62,185 nucleotides of DNA from Oligoflexia bacterium. GTDB lineage: Bacteria > Bdellovibrionota > UBA1018. The notes under the pieces are model-generated. The model worked only from the letters and a program-made list of their open reading frames with translations, was not told where the DNA came from and did not search any database. The position numbers and the translations under genes were made by a program. The stretch is from assembly GCA_903935335.1 (NCBI GenBank), contig CAIZRG010000003.1:1-62185 (forward strand). Reading direction: 5' to 3'. Positions 55,787-62,185 of this stretch are shown piece by piece; position 1 is the first letter of the stretch, and every line of letters begins with the position of its first letter.

Positions 55787-56929
55787 ATGATTGATTTTTC
55801 TTTGACACAAGACCAACTCCAACTCCAACAGCTGGCAAGAAAGTTTACAAAAGATGAAATCATTCCAAAAGCAGCTCACCATGATAAGGCAGGAGAGTTT
55901 CCGTGGGATCTGATTCGAAAGGCCTGGGGCTTAGGACTGATGAACACCCATGTCCCACAAGACTTAGGAGGTTTAGGTTTAGGAGTCCTCGATGGATGCA
56001 TCATTACTGAAGAACTTGCTTATGGTTGCACTGGAATTGCTACCGCCATGGAAGCTAACTCTTTAGCGAGCGCCCCAGTTATTGTTGCTGGAAACCCAGA
56101 TCAAAAAAAAGAGTTTCTAGGTCGACTCCTATCTGAACCCGTACTGGCCGCTTATTGTGTCACAGAACCTGCAGCAGGTTCAGATGTCAGCGGGATTCAA
56201 ACTCAGGCCAAAAAAATAGGGAATGAGTATATCCTTCAGGGCTCAAAGATGTGGATTACAAACGCCAGTGTTGCCAACTGGTATTTTGTTTTAGCTTATA
56301 CAAATCCTGCTTTGAAGCATAAAGGGCTCTCAGGGTTTATTGTCCCTGCCAATACTCCAGGCATTACGGTGGGTAAGAAAGAATGGAACCTAGGGCAAAG
56401 AGCCAGTGACACTCGAGGAATCACCTTTGATCAAGTCAAGATTCCAGAAAAATACCGCCTCGGTCAAGAAGGGGATGGGTTTAAAATCGCCATGAGTGCT
56501 TTTGATCACACCCGCCCCAGTGTAGCAGCCGGGGCAGTTGGATTAGCTCGAAGAGCTTTAGATGAATCCATCCAATATGCCAGAAACCGAAAAACCTTTG
56601 GTCAACCGATTTCAAGCTATCAGGCTATAAGCTTCATGATTGCAGATATGGCTAAGGATATTGAAGCAGCCAGGCTTTTAGTCTATCAAGCGGGCTGGAC
56701 GATTGACCAAGGGCACAGAAACACAAAGTTTGCAGCTTTTGCTAAAGCCTTTGCTGCTGACACTGCCATGCGAGTGGCTACTGATGCTGTTCAAGTCTTT
56801 GGAGGTTATGGATACTCTGAAGAATATCCGGTAGAAAAACTGATGCGTGATGCCAAGATTTATCAAATCTATGAAGGAACCAGCCAAATTCAGAGACTCA
56901 TCATTGCTAAAGAGCTTTTTGATCGCTAG
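55787..56929 (+). CDS. Acyl-CoA dehydrogenase
   Basis: 380 residues, full length. FAD/substrate motifs: [28 protein letters not shown], KRxGWxxxDTRGI-like [46 protein letters not shown], and the catalytic Glu in [15 protein letters not shown]. Most like medium-chain/ACADM-type enzymes that start fatty acid beta-oxidation. AGAGGA lies before the ATG. It stands alone on the plus strand. Confidence 0.94.
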   Translation: MIDFSLTQDQLQLQQLARKFTKDEIIPKAAHHDKAGEFPWDLIRKAWGLGLMNTHVPQDLGGLGLGVLDGCIITEELAYGCTGIATAMEANSLASAPVIVAGNPDQKKEFLGRLLSEPVLAAYCVTEPAAGSDVSGIQTQAKKIGNEYILQGSKMWITNASVANWYFVLAYTNPALKHKGLSGFIVPANTPGITVGKKEWNLGQRASDTRGITFDQVKIPEKYRLGQEGDGFKIAMSAFDHTRPSVAAGAVGLARRALDESIQYARNRKTFGQPISSYQAISFMIADMAKDIEAARLLVYQAGWTIDQGHRNTKFAAFAKAFAADTAMRVATDAVQVFGGYGYSEEYPVEKLMRDAKIYQIYEGTSQIQRLIIAKELFDR

Positions 56930-56986
56930 CAAAATAGCGATTCTGCAGCTCTAGTCTAAAACTCTGGATTGAATCAGGAGAAAATA

Positions 56987-57373
56987 TTGAAAAAAGAAAA
57001 AATTTTACTCACTTCATGGGTTAAAGCTTTGAGCTCCCTCACGGAAGTTTTAAAGGAAAAAAAAACAGACATCGTCAGAGATGCAACGATCCAAAGATTT
57101 GAATACACTTTCGAGCTCTCATGGAAAATCTTAAAACGCTATATAGAATCCCAAAACCATACCCTTGAGCCTAGTATTAAGAATGTATTTCGTGAAGCAG
57201 GTAAGCTAGGTCTCATTGAAAGTGTTGAAGATTGGTTTGATTTTTTAGAAGCTCGAAATCTCACATCCCACACCTATGAAGAATCCATCGCCGAGCGAGT
57301 ATACACTGTGGCCATTGAGTTTGAAAAATCTGCTCAATTTTTGTTAAAACGCTTGGAGAAGCTTCTTGAGTAA
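56987..57373 (+). CDS. HEPN toxin of a HEPN/MNT (HepT/MntA) pair
   Basis: 128 residues from TTG 56987, with AGGAG 6 bases before it (the in-frame TTG at 56969 has none). The all-helical HI0074/HepT fold ends with RNLTSHTY: R90-x4-H95-x-Y97, exactly the HEPN RNase motif plus the Tyr that MntA antitoxins AMPylate. It overlaps the next gene by 8 bp. In such type VII systems it cuts RNA or tRNA when not modified. Confidence 0.88.
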   Translation: MKKEKILLTSWVKALSSLTEVLKEKKTDIVRDATIQRFEYTFELSWKILKRYIESQNHTLEPSIKNVFREAGKLGLIESVEDWFDFLEARNLTSHTYEESIAERVYTVAIEFEKSAQFLLKRLEKLLE

Positions 57374-57665
57374 GAAATTTGGATTAACTCAAGAACAGTA
57401 TCAGCTGATCCAGAAGATCCTCCTTGTTTTTCTTCCTCATGCCAAGATCTATATTTTTGGTTCTCGGGCTCGAGGTGATCACAAGAAGTACTCTGACCTG
57501 GACTTAGCCATTGAAGAGAAAGAGCCCTGCATGCAAAAAACCTTGACACAAATCCAAGAAAACTTTGACCAAAGTTTTCTGCCTTTTAAGGTCGACCTCT
57601 TAGAATTGAGTCAAATGAATCCAGAATTTAAAAAAAGTATCGCTGAAGATTTAAAGAAATTTTAA
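57366..57665 (+). CDS. MNT nucleotidyltransferase antitoxin (MntA-like)
   Basis: 99 residues from TTG 57366 with GGAG 8 bases before it. The minimal nucleotidyltransferase motif is intact: GSRARGDHKKYSDLDLAIEE (G-S-x10-D-x-D), and VDLLEL gives the third Asp. It neutralises the HEPN partner by adding AMP to its Tyr; that is known for the family and inferred here from the fitting motif. Confidence 0.9.
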   Translation: MSKKFGLTQEQYQLIQKILLVFLPHAKIYIFGSRARGDHKKYSDLDLAIEEKEPCMQKTLTQIQENFDQSFLPFKVDLLELSQMNPEFKKSIAEDLKKF

Positions 57666-57897
57666 CCGGCCTGTCCGGCCTGCAATGAAAATCAAGTTTT
57701 TCACGGTTGAACTAAGCCCTATTCTTCATGAACTTTAAAATCTTTTCAGAATCGAATGCCAGACCCTGGTCAAACTGAATGAGAGCAGGATTCAGTTAAT
57801 ATTCTAATAAAATTTTAAACATGGCACCATGTTTCTTGATGTTAGCTTGGTCTTTCTTTGTGTCCTATTCAAACTCTATTTTTTAATTTTACCCTAC

Positions 57898-58035
57898 TTA
57901 TATGTATATGTACACATCTATACTGTTGCAACAAAAACAAGCATTGTGAATACTGAAAAATTTGATCGCCCTTCTGAGCTTCTTCTTTGGGAAGATCGGC
58001 TCGATGAGCTTCCACTGATCATCTGTACCTTCCAT
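57898..58035 (-). mobile_element. N-terminal remnant of an IS5/IS4-like transposase
   Basis: The minus-strand frame starts MEGTDDQWKLIEPIFPKKKL, which is the usual N-terminus of IS5-type transposases (DEQWxLIEPLLP). The similarity ends after about 22 residues and the frame stops. No terminal inverted repeats are seen. The plus-strand frame 57829-58059 covering it is its shadow. The rest of 57666-58166 holds nothing recognisable. Confidence 0.45.
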
Positions 58036-58166
58036 TGCGAAAAAGAAATATTTTCTTGAATTATCGAACATTTAGTTTCAGTGTTTTTAGGGCCGCTGTT
58101 CTTTTTCCGACTCTGTCTTCAAGATATTTTGAAATGATTTAATGTTTATGCTATTAACTCCCATTA

Positions 58167-59042
58167 ATGAACGCTATTATTAGAAAAATTTTTCTCGCAG
58201 GATTCCCTCTCACTTTCTTAGTTTTTCCTAAGGTTACATTCGGTCTGGAATCTAATCAGCTGCGTGTGATTCAAAAAGCAGCACAGTGCCAATACAAAGT
58301 TGATTGGCTTAACCATAGCGACACTAGCCAAGATGTAATCTTGATCGGAGAAACTCACGTCGTCAACAAAACAAGGTATGAGATCGCCAAACAACTGATG
58401 AGTGAGTTCCCGCTGATTGGGATCGAAGGGGCACGCACAATTGCTTTACCGGCACGAATTACTTCGTTAGGCAAGAGTAAAGACAGTTCATTGGCCCTAA
58501 AAGTTGGAAGCTTCCCAGGACCTATCAAGTTAGCGAGGCAAAAAATCGGAGGTCTTCATTATGAGAGCCTTCGTGAGATTGTTGCCTGGTACAGGGATCA
58601 GGACCAGGGATTCAAAAGAGCGTTGCAAAGGGGCTTTCCCATTCTTGAGGAACGGAGCCTATTGATAGTACCTGGCTTAACGCAAGAAACTATGGTCACT
58701 GAAGAAACCATCGATGCTATAATGCAGAAAGTAGAATCTTTTCTGTCTCAGACCGGTGTAGTTGAATTAGAATTCTTTGAACCCATTCCTACATCCTTAG
58801 CAAATTTAGCTCTCGCACAAGATTGGGCTTCTGAGGAACTCATTGAAAAATCATGTGCCGATCGAGACACCATCATGACCCGTACCATTTTAAGTACACT
58901 GAAAAACCGGCCGGACGACAGAACCATGTTAGTTTTGGTTGGAGAACACCACGTTGACGGTATCGCTTCAAATTTGATAGCAAGCGGGTTTATCAAGACC
59001 ACAATGCCTCAGCCTCAACACTCTTACTGTAACGTCATGTAA
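58167..59042 (+). CDS. Secreted TIKI/TraB-like protein
   Basis: 291 residues with signal peptide (IFLAGFPLTFLVFPKVTFG). The family signatures appear in order: VILIGETHVVNKTRYEIAKQ, PLIGIEGART, CADRDTIMTRTILSTL (the R-D/N helix) and LVLVGEHHVDGIASNLI. This is the third member of this fold in the window (with 24849-25701 and 25810-27081). Eukaryotic TIKI proteins are metal-dependent peptidases; bacterial substrates are unknown. No partner gene. Confidence 0.75.
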   Translation: MNAIIRKIFLAGFPLTFLVFPKVTFGLESNQLRVIQKAAQCQYKVDWLNHSDTSQDVILIGETHVVNKTRYEIAKQLMSEFPLIGIEGARTIALPARITSLGKSKDSSLALKVGSFPGPIKLARQKIGGLHYESLREIVAWYRDQDQGFKRALQRGFPILEERSLLIVPGLTQETMVTEETIDAIMQKVESFLSQTGVVELEFFEPIPTSLANLALAQDWASEELIEKSCADRDTIMTRTILSTLKNRPDDRTMLVLVGEHHVDGIASNLIASGFIKTTMPQPQHSYCNVM

Positions 59043-59475
59043 ATCTTCTTGCGTCAGCCAAATCCCTTTAAAAGAATCAAAAAATTGATCCAAAAAACTC
59101 GACCTCTTGCCCTCGAATAGCAAACTGCCTACTCTTTTAGTTTCTTTTTAATTTCGCGATACTGCGTTCCCATACCGATAGCCTTCTTTATAAAGATTGT
59201 TATAGTCAGTACCCTTATATGGATCAATCTACTCATGCCAGTTCGAATCAAAAAACTTTAAGATTTTGAAATACTTGAGTTATTCATACCAACCCCCTAA
59301 AATAGTGGATTAAAAAAATCATCTTGGACTCTTATGATTTGGATAACCACATGCTTTGAATGCTTCTACTTGATCCGTGAATCCAAAAAAATTTATATCC
59401 CCTAAAATTGACAAGACTGTATTCACTACCAAACTAAATAATAGAGATAAACTTTAAAATAAAAGGAGAAAAAAA
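59043..59475. other. Intergenic region without intact gene
   Basis: A minus-strand frame at about 59150-59230 reads DPYKGTDYNNLYKEGYRYGN and stops, perhaps a gene remnant. TTGACA at 59408-59413 upstream of the Hsp20 gene may be a -35 box, but the best -10 (TAAATA at 59435) is 21 bp away. Nothing else seen. Confidence 0.3.
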
Positions 59476-59967
59476 ATGAAAACATTAGAAAACTATAGAT
59501 CTAATCCGTGGTCTTTTTTGAATGATGACTTTTTTAATATCTTGAGTGGTTTTGTTCAGCCACTGACTGCTACAAGAAATGAGAGGAGTGAATTTCCAAG
59601 ATGTGACGTCGAAGAAACAGACAAAGCTTTCTTAATGAGCTTTGATCTTCCAGGTGTAAAAAAAGAAAATATTAACATCGAAGTAAAGGATGGTGTGATG
59701 ACTCTAACCGGAGAGAGGAAAAGTGAAACGAAGAAAGATGGATATTCCGAGAGGTTCTATGGAAATTTCCAAAGGAGTTTTTCAATTCCTGTTCACGTAG
59801 ACTCAGAAAAGATTGAGGCGCGATATGAAAATGGAGTTTTGCAAGTAGCTTTACCAAAATCTGAAGTAAAAACAGGAAAGAAAATCGAAATAGGACATGG
59901 AGAAAAAGCAAATGGAATATTTTCGAAACTAATCAGTCATAAGAAAAATGAAGAACGTATTGCTTAA
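59476..59967 (+). CDS. Small heat-shock protein, Hsp20 family
   Basis: 163 residues. Alpha-crystallin domain at about 45-140: CDVEETDKAFLMSFDLPGVK, GVMTLTGERKSETKKDG, GNFQRSFSIPVHVDSEKIEA and YENGVLQVALPK (the G-V-L motif). It holds unfolding proteins in the cytosol. RBS AGGAG stands 7 bases before ATG. A strong terminator follows, so it is its own transcript. I see no CIRCE element. Confidence 0.95.
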   Translation: MKTLENYRSNPWSFLNDDFFNILSGFVQPLTATRNERSEFPRCDVEETDKAFLMSFDLPGVKKENINIEVKDGVMTLTGERKSETKKDGYSERFYGNFQRSFSIPVHVDSEKIEARYENGVLQVALPKSEVKTGKKIEIGHGEKANGIFSKLISHKKNEERIA

Positions 59968-60069
59968 TGAAACGAGAAATATGCCGATTATATGCATCTC
60001 ACATACAAGGTTTAAATAAAAACTTTGTATTTATAAATCTATGGTTGACACCTCCGAATGTCATCCATA

Positions 60070-60108
60070 AACTCTCGAGAATTCTTACAGGGTTCTCGAG
60101 AGTTTTTT
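60070..60108 (+). terminator. Intrinsic terminator of hsp20
   Basis: AACTCTCGAGAA (60070-60081), 11-base loop, TTCTCGAGAGTT (60093-60104), then T-run to 60108. A perfect 12-bp stem. Confidence 0.93.
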
Positions 60109-60215
60109 ATTAAGTTCAGCTGGGACTTACTATGCCCTGATGAAATGAAACCGCCCTGCTTGAGAAGTCGCCTTAAGTGAACCCCAATAATCTGGTTGTA
60201 AAGGTCATTAAATTT

Positions 60216-60884
60216 TTAAGAAAGAGGTCTACTCTCATTCGCCGTTATTCTAAAATAGTGGTCCTGCACAAATATGCTGATAGTCGAAGAACTGAAGCTA
60301 TCTGTTCTCATGTATGTATACCCTGCTTCAAATAAGAGACGAGTGGAATCACTTAAAGCGATTCCGTATCCCGCTCCACCCAAAAACCCAAAACCAGTAT
60401 CTGATTTAGCCTGAGTTCTAATAAGAGTAGATTTACTTAAAGATGTTCGGGCCAGACCTGCATCTCCACGTACAAAAAAACCAACTCCAGGTTCATTTTC
60501 AAAAGTATGAACAACACTCAAACCTAAAAGATTTTAGCCAAAAGAAATACTTGAATCCAAGTAAGAAAACCTATCTAAAATAGAGGTACTTGCTACACCG
60601 ATCACTGTTTCTCCAGTTTCAATAGGCCAATAAATTCGGAGAGAAGACCCTATACTCGTTCGACTCGCCCCTAAGAGCGATAAGCTATCGACTGCTGTAT
60701 TTAATGGATTATCATAGTTTGGATTTGACCAGCCCAGATCAAAACCCCAGTACCAGCTCTCTTGGGTGGCCTGTGCAGAGTGGCCCAAACCGTAGATCAT
60801 AACATTGAAGCATACAAACCAAAGGAATATACGGAAAAGTATGATTGTCGATGTGGGTTTCTTGGTAGTATTTTCAATTTTCAT
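60216..60884 (-). pseudogene. Outer-membrane beta-barrel protein gene with a nonsense codon
   Basis: One frame of 222 residues with a single in-frame TAA at 60534-60536. Before it: signal peptide (IFLWFVCFNVMIYGLGHSAQ) and barrel-like WYWGFDLGWSNPNY, SSLRIYWPIETG. After it: NLLGLSVVHTFENEPGVGFF, VRGDAGLARTSLSK, GFLGGAGYGIALSDSTRLLF, EAGYTYMRTD. The pattern is an 8-stranded porin-like barrel as in OmpA/OmpW/Opa proteins. The stop most likely replaces one codon, such as Tyr. Confidence 0.75.
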
Positions 60885-61016
60885 ATCATTTTATTAATTG
60901 GTATTTCCATTAAAATGCTTCCATAACTATATTCCATGATTCAAGAATTTTTTCAGTTTGGACGTTGTAGAGAATTACTTAATCCGGTTTTTGGACCCAC
61001 TGCTACTAATAGGCAT

Positions 61017-61418
61017 TCAAGAAACTAAAGAAATTGGAGATAAATCTGTGTTTATTTGAAACCCCTCATTTGTATATCTGCCTGGAGCATCTTCCCAATA
61101 AAGGTCATTTTTAGAATCATAATAAATTTTTGTTCCCCAACCATCATTTTTCTCTTTATGGAGTTGGAGCTTTATCCCAAAACTTTCTAGTTCTTCGACC
61201 GAATATTGCCTAAAACGAAAAAACCCTTTTGGCATCAAATAGTTGTTTATTTCGTTATTGATGAGATCGTTTACATCAGCCTCACTTTTGATACTCTTCG
61301 TTATTAAGCCAGATGCTTCCATTAATTTCAGAACCCGAACAGCTTCAGGATACCCAAGTGGAAATTTGGAAATCATCTTGTTTATGATCTCGACCTCAAA
61401 ACTACCTAAATTTCCCAT
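61017..61418 (-). CDS. Likely immunity protein of the polymorphic toxin
   Basis: 133 residues from ATG 61418 with AGAGGT 7 bases before it. The frame to 61436 overlaps the toxin. It is a cytosolic-looking protein of unknown family, directly behind the toxin gene (10 bp) on the same strand and of the size usual for immunity proteins. The role is inferred from position only. Confidence 0.6.
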   Translation of the reverse strand: MGNLGSFEVEIINKMISKFPLGYPEAVRVLKLMEASGLITKSIKSEADVNDLINNEINNYLMPKGFFRFRQYSVEELESFGIKLQLHKEKNDGWGTKIYYDSKNDLYWEDAPGRYTNEGFQINTDLSPISLVS

Positions 61419-61428
61419 AGCTATACCT

Positions 61429-62185
61429 CTACTCAATAAATTCGATCATCTTCCTTTGATTAAGATTACTGTCCATAATCCATTCCCTTGCCTGTCCCGA
61501 CGTTTTGCCTCCCGGTAAAAAATTATGCCCCCTCTGGATGCCGAACTCGACTGGGGAAGCTAATAATGAAGTATCTCCGGTGAACTTGAATTTCAAGACA
61601 GTAAATTTTGAAGTATCCACTGGCATGGTTCCAGCTTTATCGGCAAATAGACCAAGTCTATGCGATAATTCTGATGGATGGAGACCCTTTATATCGTCAT
61701 ATGCAGCTACAAATACTTCTCCATGAACATTGGGCTTACCTAATGGAATTTCTCCCGATTTAATTTTAGAAGCAAATTCCTGTGGAACAACACGAGCAAA
61801 AATTCCATTTTCCGGCACAGGATTTGATAGTTTACTAGTCTTATTGAAAAGAGTGTAGCCTTCATCAGAAGCTACGACCGCCTCCTTTCTAATCGTTTGA
61901 AGGACTTTTCCTCCCGAAGAATGAGCAATTCTCTGGATTGCCTGATCAATCTCAGCCAATTTAGGAGCGAGGATTTCAGAGGCTCTCATACCCTGATTGA
62001 TTGAGGTTCCCAGAGCCTCACTTGCACCGGATCGATTCAAGGTATCAGCGACCTTTTCAAGACCGCCACGTGCTGCAGTGGTGGCCTTAGCACCTGCCAT
62101 TGAAAGAACAACATTGGATCCTAGCTCACCTAAAGCATGGCCTCTTTCTTGGGCTGAACCATAGGCCATCGTAAGCTCAAACTGA
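61429..62185 (-). CDS. C-terminal part of a polymorphic toxin, 5' end outside the window
   Basis: The frame is open to the right edge; ATG 62169 is internal, because QFELT precedes it in frame. The first part (SAQERGHALGELGSNVVLSM, AGAKATTAARGG) is the hydrophobic, Ala/Gly-rich linker common before toxin domains. The last 130 residues (IFARVVPQEFASKIKSGEIP, GEVFVAAYDDIKGLHPSELS, RGHNFLPGGKTSGQAREWIM) look like a C-terminal toxin domain, possibly ADP-ribosyltransferase-like (TreTu-type), which I cannot prove. It would be delivered by a secretion system and neutralised by the next gene. Confidence 0.6.
   Translation of the reverse strand, partial: QFELTMAYGSAQERGHALGELGSNVVLSMAGAKATTAARGGLEKVADTLNRSGASEALGTSINQGMRASEILAPKLAEIDQAIQRIAHSSGGKVLQTIRKEAVVASDEGYTLFNKTSKLSNPVPENGIFARVVPQEFASKIKSGEIPLGKPNVHGEVFVAAYDDIKGLHPSELSHRLGLFADKAGTMPVDTSKFTVLKFKFTGDTSLLASPVEFGIQRGHNFLPGGKTSGQAREWIMDSNLNQRKMIEFIE

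Noticed and set aside
57829..58059. 76-residue plus-strand ORF
   Set aside because: Its second half is the antisense of a transposase-like N-terminus and its first half is an AT-rich hydrophobic translation.

Overview
The window looks like chromosomal DNA from a Gram-negative, AT-rich bacterium of deltaproteobacterial grade (Desulfobacterota, Myxococcota, Bdellovibrionota or a related lineage). The support is a four-cysteine L33 protein (rpmG) beside secE, the order tRNA-Thr/Tyr/Gly/Thr, tuf, rpmG, tRNA-Trp, secE, nusG, rplKAJL, rpoBC, an NtrY/NtrX pair, many signal peptides and one beta-barrel protein. The genus cannot be told from the sequence. The code is standard: TGG serves for Trp and TGA for stop in all intact genes.

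Positions 1-5739 hold a very long, disordered, secreted repeat protein cut by the left edge, a small unknown ORF, a secreted Cys-containing protein translationally coupled to a patatin lipase, a Cys-type glutathione peroxidase and an acyl-CoA thioesterase. Positions 5740-13101 are a complete lasso-peptide cluster. On the minus strand lie PqqD-like B1, a B2 protease fused to a nucleotidyltransferase, and an ABC exporter. On the plus strand lie the lasso cyclase, two precursor peptides and an HPr-kinase-like protein. The two precursors come from a tandem duplication of about 480 bp that left a fragment of the kinase gene and a fragment of the cyclase gene between them. A dus gene, an XRE regulator and a lysine-rich mini-protein follow.

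Positions 15200-30740 are an accessory region. It holds secreted ankyrin proteins, a C39-like and a phytochelatin-synthase-like papain-fold protein, a LuxR regulator, tandem paralogues of unknown function, a secreted pentatricopeptide (PPR) protein, two TIKI/TraB/erythromycin-esterase-like secreted proteins (one frameshifted), a TumE/TumA toxin-antitoxin pair with a stop inside the toxin, a glyoxalase pseudogene, a GNAT acetyltransferase and a secreted methyltransferase-like protein. The secreted eukaryote-like domains suggest a host-associated or predatory life, but that is inference.

Positions 30848-44972 are the core transcription/translation block, all on the minus strand. Positions 45059-56929 are housekeeping and regulation: rlmB, pyrF, an archaeal-type proS, ntrX, ntrY, a degenerate REC-GGDEF protein, a second lysine-rich mini-protein with its own strong RBS and terminator, pyrD, an RsmB-like methyltransferase and an acyl-CoA dehydrogenase. 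From 56987 to the right edge the DNA is accessory again: a HEPN/MNT toxin-antitoxin pair, an IS-like remnant, a third TIKI/TraB-like protein, an Hsp20, an outer-membrane-protein gene with a nonsense codon, and the C-terminal part of a polymorphic toxin with its likely immunity gene.
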